From contig NZ_CP107902.1 of assembly GCF_036013935.1 (NCBI RefSeq), positions 1,831,001 through 1,895,000 on the forward strand: 64,000 nt of DNA. Direction: 5' to 3'. The translations under genes were made by a program, and so were the position numbers. Numbering within the stretch: the first letter of the stretch is position 1; every line of letters begins with the position of its first letter. Below, in pieces: positions 24,056 to 32,145 of the stretch. A model generated the notes under the pieces. The model saw nothing but the letters and a program-made list of their open reading frames with translations, did no database searches and was not told the origin of the DNA. The stretch is from Streptomyces sp. NBC_00461. GTDB lineage: Bacteria > Actinomycetota > Actinomycetes > Streptomycetales > Streptomycetaceae.

Positions 24056-25282
24056 TCAGCGAGGCCCTTCGCGCCGCTCCAGTTCCCCTGTGAGCAGGAA
24101 CACCACGCTCCGCTCCGTCTCCGTCCAGGCCCTGGTGTCGAGTTCGACGGACTGGAGCAGCGCGCACTCGACCCGGTAGCCGTGCTCCGTGAGGTCCCGG
24201 CCGACGAGTTCGGCCGCGTCGCGGGTTGCGGCGTGCGTGACGATGCGCTGCGGGCGGCGGTCGGCGACCGCGGAGACCACGGCCGCTCCCCCGCCGCCGA
24301 CGCGCACGACGTCCGGCTCGGGGAGGTTCTCCAGGACGTGCGGGGCGAGGCCGCGGATGATCTGCAACTGGACGCCGAACTGGCGGGCGGCGGCATCCGC
24401 GCGGGCGCAGGCCGTGAGGTCCCGGTCGACGGCGATCACGGCGGCGCCGGCCCGTGCGGCCTCGGTGGCGAAGGCGCCGCTGCCGCAGCCGATGTCCCAC
24501 ACGAGGTCGCCGACGCGCGGTCCGAGGCGGGCGAGTTGGGCCGCACGCAGCAGGTCCGTCTCGCCCTCGCCGAGCGGTCCGTCGTAGGCCTGGGCGGGTT
24601 GTGTCCAGCCGCGCGGTCCGGCTCCCGGGTCGCGTCCGGCGAGCCAGCCGCCGCCCTCGCCCGAGACTCCCGGCCCCACGGGTCCGCCGATGACGATGAC
24701 GACGTTCGGGTCGCGCCAGATGTGGTCGGGGGCCTTGTCGGAGGTGACGACGGTGACCTGTTCGCGTTCGGTGCCGAGCTCCTCGCAGATGACGAAGGTG
24801 CGGTGGACGCCCTCCAGGAGCAGGCCGAGTTCGGCGGGCCCGGCGCCCGGGGAGGTGAGAACGGCGACTTTGGTGTGGGCGCGGCACACGTTCACCGCGC
24901 GTCGCAGGGTGCGGCGGTGTGCGACGACCACCTGGGCGTCGTCCCAGGGCATACCGGCACGTGCGAAAGCCGCGGCCACGGACGAGACGGCGGGGACGAC
25001 CTCGACCTCAAGGCCGAACTCGGGTGCGCGCACGGTCCGTACGACGCCGAAGAATCCGGGGTCGCCGTCGGCGAGCACGACCGCGGTGCCACGGTGGCCG
25101 GCGATGCGACGGGCGGCGAGGGCGACGCTGCCGAGGCGGATGCGCTCGGCGGTCGGCGGCACCTCGGGAAGCGCCAGGTGGTGGGCGGCACCGGCCACCA
25201 GGGTGGCGGCGCTCAGCGCGGAGCGGGCCGCGGCGGTCAGGGGCGAGCCGTCCCAGCCGATCACCGTGACGCGGTCGGCCAT
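24056..25282 (-). CDS. cobL: precorrin-6Y C5,15-methyltransferase (decarboxylating)
   Basis: 408 residues with the two expected domains. The N-terminal CbiE part (VTVIGWDGSPL, VLADGDPGFFG, VPAVSSVAAAFARAG) methylates C5. The C-terminal CbiT part (GEGETDLLRAAQLARLGPR, VWDIGCGSGAFATEAARAG) methylates C15 with decarboxylation. It acts late in corrin ring synthesis. The ATG MADRVTV is chosen because family members start there. The CbiE-CbiT fusion is normal for actinobacteria. The gene lies 442 bases upstream of cobT on the same strand. Confidence 0.93.
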   Translation of the reverse strand: MADRVTVIGWDGSPLTAAARSALSAATLVAGAAHHLALPEVPPTAERIRLGSVALAARRIAGHRGTAVVLADGDPGFFGVVRTVRAPEFGLEVEVVPAVSSVAAAFARAGMPWDDAQVVVAHRRTLRRAVNVCRAHTKVAVLTSPGAGPAELGLLLEGVHRTFVICEELGTEREQVTVVTSDKAPDHIWRDPNVVIVIGGPVGPGVSGEGGGWLAGRDPGAGPRGWTQPAQAYDGPLGEGETDLLRAAQLARLGPRVGDLVWDIGCGSGAFATEAARAGAAVIAVDRDLTACARADAAARQFGVQLQIIRGLAPHVLENLPEPDVVRVGGGGAAVVSAVADRRPQRIVTHAATRDAAELVGRDLTEHGYRVECALLQSVELDTRAWTETERSVVFLLTGELERREGPR

Positions 25283-25403
25283 CGTCGTCAGTCTCCAGGG
25301 GTTTTGCGCAGTTCGTCGGGGCTGCCCGGGTGGGCTTGGTGAGGGTACCTGGTGGACGGTGCCGCCCACTGCGGCGGCGCTGTTCCCCTCATGCCCCCAG
25401 GGT

Positions 25404-26042
25404 TCAGTTCCAGTCGGTGAAGGACGTGAAACCGCCGGTGTCGGCCAGTTGTTCACTGCCCCCGGCCAGGTCCTCCGGCAGCAGGCTCCAGAGGATGACG
25501 TCGGTACGCACGTCGATCCACTCCCCGTCCCCGGACCTGGCGCGCGCTATCCACGCGTTGCGCAGGACACCCTCGCTGATACAGCCCATCTTCTGGGCCA
25601 CCTGCTGGGAGGCGGTGTTGTCGGCGGCGGTGCGCAGCTCCATCCGTTCGAACTTCTGGTCGTGGAAGAGCCACTGCGCGGTGGCGAGGGACGCTTCGGT
25701 GGCGTAGCCCTCACCGCGGGCCCAGGGGGCGATGACGTAGGCGATCTCGCTGGCGCGCACGCGCCAGTCGGTGTTCTGCAGGTGCACCATTCCGACCAGT
25801 CGCTGGGTGAGGAACTCGGTGACGGCGAAGACGACGCCACGGCCCTCGGTGCGTTCGGCCGGGGCGAGTTCGGTGATCCAGTTGCGGGCGTCGGCCTCGG
25901 TGTAGGGCTGCGGGACACTCGTCCAGGCGCCGACCTGCTCATCGTTCATCATCTCGGCCAGTGCGGGCACGTCGTCCTCGTCGAGGGGACGCAGCACCAA
26001 CCGCTCCGTGCTGATGGAGATGTTGGGGAAGGTGCCAGCCAT
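25404..26042 (-). CDS. RimJ/RimL-type GNAT N-acetyltransferase
   Basis: 212 residues. ISTERLVLRPLDEDDVPALAEMM opens the fold. YVIAPWARGEGYATEASLATAQW is the acetyl-CoA loop, and NTASQQVAQKMGCISEGVLRNA is the typical RimJ/RimL C-terminal part. It probably acetylates an alpha-amino group of a protein or small molecule. The ATG at 26042 has GGAG six bases upstream. The gene is monocistronic. Confidence 0.85.
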   Translation of the reverse strand: MAGTFPNISISTERLVLRPLDEDDVPALAEMMNDEQVGAWTSVPQPYTEADARNWITELAPAERTEGRGVVFAVTEFLTQRLVGMVHLQNTDWRVRASEIAYVIAPWARGEGYATEASLATAQWLFHDQKFERMELRTAADNTASQQVAQKMGCISEGVLRNAWIARARSGDGEWIDVRTDVILWSLLPEDLAGGSEQLADTGGFTSFTDWN

Positions 26043-26120
26043 GCGCCGCTCCGTAACCTCTGGAAGATGTTCAGGCCTGCTGAACTGCCCAGCATGCAGC
26101 ATGAAAGCACCGAACCGCAC

Positions 26121-26157
26121 CACGGGGTCCACACCTGGTGAGCGAGTGGACCCCGTG
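26121..26157 (-). terminator. hairpin downstream of metNIQ
   Basis: A perfect 12-bp stem cacggggtccac / gtggaccccgtg around a 13-base loop, about 70 bases after the metQ stop. There is no U-run, as is usual in Streptomyces. Confidence 0.7.
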
Positions 26158-26227
26158 CGTGGCGATACGCCGTATACGCCCCGTCGGCAGAGAATGACCC
26201 GGCTCAGCGGCCGGTCCGGCAGCCGGT

Positions 26228-27064
26228 TCAGAAGGACGGGATGACCGAGCCCTGGTACTTGTCCTCGATGAACTTCTTCACCTCGGGCGAGGTGAGGAGC
26301 TTGGCGAGCTTCTTCACGCGCGGGTCCTTCTCATTGCCCTTCTTCACCGCGAGGAAGTTGCCGTACGGGCTGTTCTTCGCGGACTCCAGGACGAGGGCTT
26401 CCTTGGCGGGCTTGATCCCGGCGGATATCGCGTAGTTGCCGTTGACCACGGCGGCGTCGACGTCGTCCAGGGAGCGCGCGGTCTGGGCCGCCTCGACCTC
26501 CTTGAACTTGAGGTTCTTCGGGTTCTTGGAGATGTCCTGCGGGGTCGCTTCGCTGCCCACGCCGTCCTTGAGCGTGATGAGGCCGTTGGACGCGAGCAGC
26601 TTGAGGGCACGCGCCTCGTTCACCGCGTCGTTCGGGACGGCGATCGTCGCACCGCTCTTGAGTGCGTCGGCCTTCTTGACCTTGTGGGAGTAGAGGCCGA
26701 GCGGCTCCAGGTGCACCGTGACGACGGGCACGATGTGGGTGCCGCGCTTCTTGTTGAAGTCGTCGAGGTACGGCTGGTTCTGGAAGTAGTTGGCGTCCAC
26801 CGAGCCGTCCTCGGTCGCCGTGTTCGGCACGATGTAGTCCTGGAACTCCTTGACCTCCAGGTCGAGGCCCGCCTTCTTCGCCAGGTGGTCCTTGACGTAG
26901 TCGAGGATCTCGGCGTGCGGCGTCGGGCTCGCGGCGACGACCAGCGGTCCGCTGTAGTCGGAGGAGCCGGAGACGGAGTCCGTGCCCGAGCCGCAGGCGG
27001 TGAGCCCGAAGGTGAGGGCTCCGGCGGCGAGGACAGCGGTGCTGAGCTTTGCGGTGTTACGCAC
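26228..27064 (-). CDS. metQ: methionine-binding lipoprotein MetQ
   Basis: 278 residues with a lipobox LTAC, giving Cys24 as the lipidated N-terminus. The NlpA/MetQ signature follows: ASPTPHAEILDYVKDHLAKK, FQDYIVPNTATEDGSVDANY, FQNQPYLDDFNKKRG and IAVPNDAVNEARALKLL. It binds methionine (or methionine derivatives) outside the membrane and delivers it to MetI. It is last in the metN-metI-metQ operon, 67 bases after metI, and a terminator follows. Confidence 0.95.
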   Translation of the reverse strand: MRNTAKLSTAVLAAGALTFGLTACGSGTDSVSGSSDYSGPLVVAASPTPHAEILDYVKDHLAKKAGLDLEVKEFQDYIVPNTATEDGSVDANYFQNQPYLDDFNKKRGTHIVPVVTVHLEPLGLYSHKVKKADALKSGATIAVPNDAVNEARALKLLASNGLITLKDGVGSEATPQDISKNPKNLKFKEVEAAQTARSLDDVDAAVVNGNYAISAGIKPAKEALVLESAKNSPYGNFLAVKKGNEKDPRVKKLAKLLTSPEVKKFIEDKYQGSVIPSF

Positions 27065-27131
27065 GAAAAGTGCCTTTCCTTATGGGTGGAGCGGCCCCGC
27101 GGTTGATGGTGCGGGGAGTCTGTGGGGGTGC

Positions 27132-27869
27132 TTACGCGACCTTGCCGACGTCGGCCGAGGCCGGGTCCTCGGCCTTCAGCAGGCGCAGCCTGGGCGCCGG
27201 GCCGGAGCGTCCGCCGCGGTGGTGCAGCGAGCGTGCCGTGAAGTCGCCGGCGAACTGGATGAGCGAGATGACCACGGCGAGGATCGCCACGGTGATCCAC
27301 ATGAGTGGGGTCTCGAAGCGCTGGTAGCCGTAGCGGATGGCTATGTCGCCGAGGCCGCCGGCGCCGACGGTGCCGGCCATCGCGGAGTAGCCGATGAGGG
27401 CGACGATCGTGGTGGTGGTGCTGGCGATCAGCGAGGGCAGGGCCTCGGGTACGAGGACCTTGCGGACGATCGTCCAGGTGTTGCCGCCCATCGACTGCAC
27501 CGCCTCGACCAGCCCGCCGTCCACCTCGCGGACCGCCGTCTCGACCAGGCGCGCGAAGAAGGGGATGGCCCCGATCGCGAGCGGCACGATGGCGGCCTCG
27601 CGGCCGATGGTCGTCCCGGTGATCCAGCGCGTGAAGGTCATCAGCGCGACCATGAGGATGATGAACGGCATCGACCGGGCGATGTTCACGACCTGCCCGA
27701 TGACCTTGTTGGCCAGGACGTTCTGGAGCAGTTCGCCCCGGTCCGTGAGGACGAGCAGAATGCCGAGCGGAAGGCCGCCGACGACGGCGATCAGCGTGGA
27801 CCAGCCGACCATGTAGAGGGTGTCCCAACACGCCTGGGCCAACAGCGGCTGCATCTCGGACCAGGTCAC
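27132..27869 (-). CDS. metI: methionine ABC transporter permease MetI
   Basis: 245 residues with five membrane segments and the MetI features MVGWSTLIAVVGGLPLG, NIARSMPFIILMVALMTFTR, EAVQSMGGNTWTIVRKVLVPEALPSL (ATPase-docking EAA loop, positions about 138-163) and AIRYGYQRFET near the end. The GTG start overlaps the metN stop (GTGA). A hydrophilic C-terminal tail of about 30 residues (after LIQFAGDF) is longer than in enteric MetI. Confidence 0.95.
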   Translation of the reverse strand: MTWSEMQPLLAQACWDTLYMVGWSTLIAVVGGLPLGILLVLTDRGELLQNVLANKVIGQVVNIARSMPFIILMVALMTFTRWITGTTIGREAAIVPLAIGAIPFFARLVETAVREVDGGLVEAVQSMGGNTWTIVRKVLVPEALPSLIASTTTTIVALIGYSAMAGTVGAGGLGDIAIRYGYQRFETPLMWITVAILAVVISLIQFAGDFTARSLHHRGGRSGPAPRLRLLKAEDPASADVGKVA

Positions 27870-28900
27870 TTGGCGCCTTCCTTCAGCAGTACGGGCTCCT
27901 GGCCCAACACGTCGATCTGCAGGCCCTGTTCACGCAGGAATCCGATCGGCACGACGTTGTCCTCGTAGCGGCCGGGCAGTTCGATGCGCATCCGGCCGAC
28001 CTGGAGGCCGCCGACGGTGTCGATGGCCGCACCGAGGATCGAGATGTCGATGTTGTAGGTGCGCGAGAGCCGGGAGATGACGGGCTGGGTGGCCCTCTCG
28101 CCCTGGAAGGTGACGTCGACGACGGTGCGGTCCTCGCCCGCGGCGTCGCCGCTCACCGGGAAGAGGGCGGAGGCCAGCTCGGAGCCGGGCGTCGCGAGCA
28201 GTTCGCTCACCGTCCCCGACTCGACGATGCGGCCGTTCTCCATCAGGGCTGCCGAGTCGCAGATCGACTTCACGACGTCCATCTCGTGGGTGATGAGCAG
28301 AACTGTCAGGCCCAGCTGCCGGTTCAGGTCGCGCAGCAGCTGGAGGATGGAGCGGGTGGTCTCCGGGTCGAGGGCGCTGGTGGCCTCGTCGGACAGGAGG
28401 ACCTTGGGGTCGCCGGCCAGGGCGCGGGCGATGCCGACGCGCTGCTTCTGCCCGCCGGAGAGCTGGGCGGGGTAGGCCGCGGCCTTGTCGGCGAGCCCGA
28501 CGAGGTCCAGCAGCTCCAGCGCCTTGCGGGAGCGCTCCTTGCCGGACGTGCCGAGGATTTCGAGCGGCAGCTCGACGTTGTCCTGGACCGTCCGCGAGGA
28601 CAGCAGGTTGAAGTGCTGGAAGACCATGCCGATACGGCTGCGCGCCTGCCGCAGCTCCTTGCCGGCGCGCGGGCCGCGGCCGGCGAGGGCGGTGAGGTCC
28701 TGCCCGGCGACGGTCACCGTGCCGGCGGTGGGGCGCTCCAGCAGGTTGACGCAGCGGATGAGCGAGGACTTGCCGGCACCGGACTGGCCGATAACGCCGT
28801 ACACCTCGCCTTCGCGGACGTGCAGATCGACGCCGTCGAGGGCGGTGACCTCACGGGCGCGCGAGCGGTAGACCTTGGTCAGGCCCGTTGTGGTGATCAC
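27866..28900 (-). CDS. metN: methionine import ATPase MetN
   Basis: About 344 residues. The ATPase shows Walker A GQSGAGKSS, the signature LSGGQKQR, Walker B VLLSDEATSALD and the H-loop LITHEMDV. A C-terminal NIL domain (from about residue 265) senses methionine and inhibits transport allosterically. I place the start at GTG 28900 (VITTTGLTKVY), which has GACGGAAA upstream and matches usual MetN length. In-frame starts at 28915 and 28957 are possible but lack ribosome sites. A leader peptide gene lies about 210 bases upstream. Confidence 0.93.
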   Translation of the reverse strand: MITTTGLTKVYRSRAREVTALDGVDLHVREGEVYGVIGQSGAGKSSLIRCVNLLERPTAGTVTVAGQDLTALAGRGPRAGKELRQARSRIGMVFQHFNLLSSRTVQDNVELPLEILGTSGKERSRKALELLDLVGLADKAAAYPAQLSGGQKQRVGIARALAGDPKVLLSDEATSALDPETTRSILQLLRDLNRQLGLTVLLITHEMDVVKSICDSAALMENGRIVESGTVSELLATPGSELASALFPVSGDAAGEDRTVVDVTFQGERATQPVISRLSRTYNIDISILGAAIDTVGGLQVGRMRIELPGRYEDNVVPIGFLREQGLQIDVLGQEPVLLKEGAK

Positions 28901-29032
28901 TGGGGTTTCCGTCACTGTCGAGTGCGCGGGCGTGGGTGTGCCCGGGCACGGGTGCATTCGGTCGGAACGCGGCGCGGTTCTCGTGCGTGGCAGTGGGACC
29001 GGGGAGAACGTGCGCGCGGGCGGCGGCGATCA

Positions 29033-29055
29033 CGTACGGGATGTCATTCCGTACG
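29033..29055 (-). promoter_or_regulatory. hairpin in the metN leader, possible attenuator element
   Basis: Stem cgtacgg / ccgtacg around an eight-base loop, within the transcript leader between the leader peptide and metN. A second weaker stem (ctcgc/gcgag) lies about 20 bases closer to the peptide. They could form alternative structures that respond to ribosome position; this is inference. Confidence 0.35.
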
Positions 29056-29110
29056 GACATGCCGCGGCGGCTCGCTTCGGGGCGCGAGGCTCAGGTCGTG
29101 CTGGGGCCCT

Positions 29111-29197
29111 CTAGAAGGCGCACATTCGACACATACAACGAGCACCGGGCGTCATGGTCGCCTCGGTCGCAAGGATGCGGCTGCTCGTCGTAGTCAT
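29111..29197 (-). CDS. Met/Cys-rich leader peptide upstream of metNIQ (28 aa)
   Basis: The frame encodes a 28-residue peptide that begins MTTTSSRILATEATM and ends PGARCMCRMCAF. The last eight residues contain three Cys and two Met. An excellent promoter (29202-29230) places the transcript start at or very near its ATG, so it may be leaderless. Cys-rich leader peptides of this kind precede sulfur genes in actinobacteria and act as attenuators when cysteine is scarce. Here the alternating Cys/Met codons and the position upstream of a methionine importer suggest sensing of sulfur amino acids. Translation has not been shown. Confidence 0.65.
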   Translation of the reverse strand: MTTTSSRILATEATMTPGARCMCRMCAF

Positions 29198-29201
29198 GCG
29201 A

Positions 29202-29230
29202 TCAGTAAAACAGAAGTACGGTCCTGACAA
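29202..29230 (-). promoter_or_regulatory. promoter of the metNIQ leader transcript
   Basis: On the minus strand TTGTCA (29225-29230) and TACTGA (29202-29207) are separated by exactly 17 bases, and the leader-peptide ATG follows four bases after the -10 element. This is a close match to vegetative (HrdB) promoters. Confidence 0.7.
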
Positions 29231-29269
29231 AGCGCCGCCGTCCGCATGCTGGACAGCGGCGGACGCGTT

Positions 29270-29920
29270 TCAGGCGCGGACGGAGATCTCCACCGTCCGG
29301 TCGCCGACCCGCACGGACAGGGCGGACAGGTCCTTCACCACGAGATCGGCGTCGAGTTCATGGGCCTGGTGCGTTGTGGCCAAGGCCACGGTGGTCATGC
29401 CGGCGGCGCGGCCCGCCTGGAGGCCGGCCGGGGCGTCCTCGAAGACGACACAGTGCGCGGGGTCGACGCCGAGTACGCGGGCGGCGAGAAGGTAGGGCTC
29501 GGGGTCGGGCTTGCCGCGGGTGATGTCGTCGGCGGCGACGAGGGTCTTGGGCAGGATGCCGACGGCGTCGAGGCGGGCCTCGGCGAGGCGGCGGGTGGCG
29601 GAGGTGACGACGGCCCAGCGCTCGGCGGGCAGCGCGTCGAGGAAGTCCCTGGTGCCGGGCAGCAGATGGACGCCCCCGCGCGGCACGTCCTCCATCTCCA
29701 GCAGCTCGATCCGCGCGACGGCCTCCGGCACGAGGTCTGCGGGCAGCAGGTCGGCGGCTATCTCCACGGCCGGCCGCCCGTGCAGTTCGACGCGTCCGAA
29801 CTCCTCGGCGCCGAGGCCGTACTCCGCCGCCCAGCGCGTCCAGCAACGGTCCACGGATTCGAGGGAGGAGACGAGGGTGCCGTCGTTGTCGAACAGAAGG
29901 GCTTGTGCGTGGATCGTCAT
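29270..29920 (-). CDS. HAD-family hydrolase (beta-phosphoglucomutase-like, subfamily IA)
   Basis: 216 residues. Motif I FDNDGTL holds the nucleophile Asp11 and acid/base Asp13. Motif II is VVTSATRRLAE, motif III the lysine in TRGKPDPEPYL, and motif IV VVFEDAPAGLQAG. The cap domain lies between residues 20 and 85. This fits sugar-phosphate or glycerol-phosphate phosphatases of the GS1/Gpp type; the substrate is inferred only. Start at the ATG MTIHAQALLF. Confidence 0.88.
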   Translation of the reverse strand: MTIHAQALLFDNDGTLVSSLESVDRCWTRWAAEYGLGAEEFGRVELHGRPAVEIAADLLPADLVPEAVARIELLEMEDVPRGGVHLLPGTRDFLDALPAERWAVVTSATRRLAEARLDAVGILPKTLVAADDITRGKPDPEPYLLAARVLGVDPAHCVVFEDAPAGLQAGRAAGMTTVALATTHQAHELDADLVVKDLSALSVRVGDRTVEISVRA

Positions 29921-29996
29921 GGTCCAGACCCTACGGGGCCTTCGAAAGCTTGCCCGACCGGGCCTCGGGCGCCGATCATGCCCGTATGAGACCCGA

Positions 29997-30206
29997 GTGG
30001 AGACCTTCGTGGCCGACGGCGGACTGCCGGGCGAGGACGCGCCCGACGACTGCCACGGCGTGGCCTGGTCGCTGCCGCACCTGATCGAGACGGGACCGAA
30101 CCCGGTCCTCACCGTCCGGCCCGGACCCGCTGCCGGTGAGTGGCAGCACCGGCTGTGGCAGCGGTGCGTGAACGCCGGGCTGGTCGCCGGGGAGCCGGCC
30201 GACTGA
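29997..30206 (+). CDS. hypothetical protein (69 aa)
   Basis: From GTG the frame reads VETFVADGGLPGEDAPDDCH and ends in QRCVNAGLVAGEPAD. Codon choice is strongly GC3-biased in this frame, which supports coding. It ends shortly before a membrane-protein gene on the same strand. There is no good ribosome site and no recognisable family. It may be a real small protein or a fragment. Confidence 0.4.
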   Translation: METFVADGGLPGEDAPDDCHGVAWSLPHLIETGPNPVLTVRPGPAAGEWQHRLWQRCVNAGLVAGEPAD

Positions 30207-30256
30207 CCGCCGGGGCCGCGCGCACCAGGTCGTTTGGACCGTATTAAGGTCGCTGC

Positions 30257-30616
30257 ATGCTCAATGCCCTGACGCTGGTGACCGGGGTCGCCGCGCTGTT
30301 GCTGGCCGCCTGGTGCGGCTGGGCCGCCTACCGCGACCAGCCGACGAAGGACTGGCACTTCATCGGCATGGCCGTGGTGTCGCTGCTGGCCACAGTGCAG
30401 CTGGTGATCGGGATCGTGCAGCTGGCGCGGGGCGAGAAGGCGGATCAGGGCACGGCGATCTTCGTGGCGTATCTGATCGGCGCCTTCGCCTGCGTCCCGG
30501 CGGCGGGGTTCATGTCGCTGGCGGAGCGCACGCGCTGGGGATCGGTGACGGTCGCCGCCGGCGGTGTGGTGCTGGCCGTGCTGGAGGTGCGGCTCTATGA
30601 CATCTGGGGAGGGTGA
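30257..30616 (+). CDS. integral membrane protein, four helices
   Basis: 119 residues with four hydrophobic segments (about 5-23, 36-57, 67-86 and 93-110) and a conserved-looking YRDQPTKDWHF loop. It begins MLNALTLVTG and is followed after one base by a second small membrane protein, so the two are translationally linked and may form a complex. Family not recognised. Confidence 0.8.
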   Translation: MLNALTLVTGVAALLLAAWCGWAAYRDQPTKDWHFIGMAVVSLLATVQLVIGIVQLARGEKADQGTAIFVAYLIGAFACVPAAGFMSLAERTRWGSVTVAAGGVVLAVLEVRLYDIWGG

Positions 30617-30617
30617 G

Positions 30618-31034
30618 ATGACCACCGCGGAACAGAAGCCGAAGCGGCTCATCAGCGGGCCCGGCATGCTGCTCGTCTGGTTCTACGGCGTGATGGTCGT
30701 CGGCGCGGTGTCGCGCTCCGTCTTCCAGATCGCCACCGAGTTCGACCGGGCGCCGCTGGCCTACTCCCTGTCGGCGGTGGCGGGTGTGGTGTACGGGTTC
30801 ATCACGTACTCCCTGGTCCGCGGCGGCGAGCGGGCCCGCAGGGCGGCGCAGGTGTGCTGCGCCGCCGAACTCGCGGGCGTGCTGATCGTCGGCACGTGGA
30901 CCCTGGTCGATCCGTCGGCCTTCCCGGACGCGACGGTCTGGTCGGACTACGGCATGGGGTACGTCTTCATCCCCGTACTGCTGCCGCTGTCCGCGCTGTA
31001 CTGGCTCCGGAAGAACCGCTCCGTCACGCAGTAG
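30618..31034 (+). CDS. integral membrane protein, partner of the preceding gene
   Basis: 138 residues. After a basic N-terminus (EQKPKRLISGPG) it has four membrane segments (about 17-37, 47-65, 75-97 and 113-128). GGGGAGGG lies directly before the ATG. The 3' end overlaps the convergent GNAT gene by 11 bases. Function unknown; its coupling to the upstream membrane gene is the main clue. Confidence 0.8.
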   Translation: MTTAEQKPKRLISGPGMLLVWFYGVMVVGAVSRSVFQIATEFDRAPLAYSLSAVAGVVYGFITYSLVRGGERARRAAQVCCAAELAGVLIVGTWTLVDPSAFPDATVWSDYGMGYVFIPVLLPLSALYWLRKNRSVTQ

Positions 31035-31521
31035 CCACGTACGCCTGCGCCGGCTTCTCCAGGACGACCATCGGTACCCCGTCCTGGCCCTGGGACGTGC
31101 CCACGGCCTGGTAGCCGACGCGACGGTACAGGCGCAGGTTGCCCTCGCTGCGGTGGCCGGCCTCCAGGCGGAACCGGGTGGCGCCGCGCTGCTCGGCGAG
31201 GGCGGACTCGGCCGCGCGCAGGAGCCGGGCGCCGATGCCGTGGCCCTGGAGGCGGGGGTGGACGCAGAGCTTGCCGATGGCGGCGGAGCCGTCCTCGGTG
31301 ACCCGGCCGCGCACCGAGCCGACGACTTCTTCCCCGAGCCGCGCCACGAAGACGCAGTCCGCGACCACCTCCTCACGGACCGAGTCGAGGCTCTGGACGA
31401 GCGGGTCGATGCGGTAGTTGCCGTACAGCGCCGCCTCGCTCTGGAAGCACAGGTACTGGAGCTTGAAGATCTGCTCTGCATCCTGCTCGGTCGCCACCGA
31501 GATGGTCACGCTCATGCCCAT
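31024..31521 (-). CDS. GNAT N-acetyltransferase
   Basis: 165 residues. VTISVATEQDAEQIFKLQYL opens the fold. IGKLCVHPRLQGHGIGARLLRAAE is the acetyl-CoA pyrophosphate loop, and GHRSEGNLRLYRRVGYQ is motif B. The ATG at 31521 is preferred because GGGAGG lies nine bases upstream. The stop overlaps the convergent membrane protein gene tail to tail. Substrate unknown. Confidence 0.87.
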   Translation of the reverse strand: MGMSVTISVATEQDAEQIFKLQYLCFQSEAALYGNYRIDPLVQSLDSVREEVVADCVFVARLGEEVVGSVRGRVTEDGSAAIGKLCVHPRLQGHGIGARLLRAAESALAEQRGATRFRLEAGHRSEGNLRLYRRVGYQAVGTSQGQDGVPMVVLEKPAQAYVATA

Positions 31522-31565
31522 GTGCGCACGCCTCCCGCTCACCTGATCGCCGGTCGTAAACACTC

Positions 31566-32072
31566 CTATCCCCGTGCTCGGCGTGCCGCAACCTCCGGCG
31601 GGAGCAAACGTCGCAGACATCCCAGGCATCTGGAACGTTCCGGGCCGAGACTGCCCTGTGAGATACCCAACTCCCCCGCGATTTCCCGGTATGTCAGGTC
31701 TTCCGGGGAGAGCAGGGCCTCCAGCAGACGGGGGCAGCGGCCGGGCAGCCGACGGACCGCGTCGCGCAGGGCCCGGCGGCGGGCCGCGGCCAGGGCCAGG
31801 TGTTCGGGGTCGCTGTCGACGTCGCCGACGGGCTCGATGTCGTACGGCCGCTCGATGCGGCTCGTACGGCGGCTGCGGCGCGCCTCGGAACGTACGGCGC
31901 TGCGCAGCCAGCGGTGCGGGTCGAGCGGCGGGCCGTCCACCGCGAGACGCTCCAGGAGGCGCAGCCAGACCGCCTGTTCCAGGTCGCCCGGCTCGGCGCC
32001 GGAGGCCTGTGCCTCCGCCAAGGCCTCGGCGGCGAGCAGGGGGCGCAGGGCGGCAACCAGGTCGTGCGTCAT
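31566..32072 (-). CDS. ECF-like sigma factor (region 2 reduced, region 4 intact)
   Basis: About 168 residues from ATG 32072. A region-2-like stretch (DLEQAVWLRLLERLAVDG, then WLRSAVRSEARRSRR) is followed by a linker rich in Asp/Glu and a region-4 helix-turn-helix (RLPGRCPRLLEALLSP, DLTYREIAGELGISQGSLG). It resembles ECF sigma factors but is short, with no obvious anti-sigma gene beside it. An in-frame GTG at 32126 is an alternative start. It lies close behind glpQ1, 73 bases after its stop, so read-through is possible. Confidence 0.75.
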   Translation of the reverse strand: MTHDLVAALRPLLAAEALAEAQASGAEPGDLEQAVWLRLLERLAVDGPPLDPHRWLRSAVRSEARRSRRTSRIERPYDIEPVGDVDSDPEHLALAAARRRALRDAVRRLPGRCPRLLEALLSPEDLTYREIAGELGISQGSLGPERSRCLGCLRRLLPPEVAARRARG

Positions 32073-32145
32073 ATGCAGCACGACGCGGCCGCCCGGCGCT
32101 GGGTTGCCCGGACGGCCGACTGTCACCCCAACCGGGGCCGGAGGC

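Noticed and set aside
28851..29060. A 69-codon frame in the metN leader (starting MSVRNDIPYVIAAARAH)
   Set aside because: It overlaps the metN start in another frame and has no ribosome site; the leader peptide upstream fits better.
28901..29269. SAM riboswitch upstream of metN
   Set aside because: No recognisable SAM-I or SAM-II core was seen; the leader peptide gives a simpler explanation.
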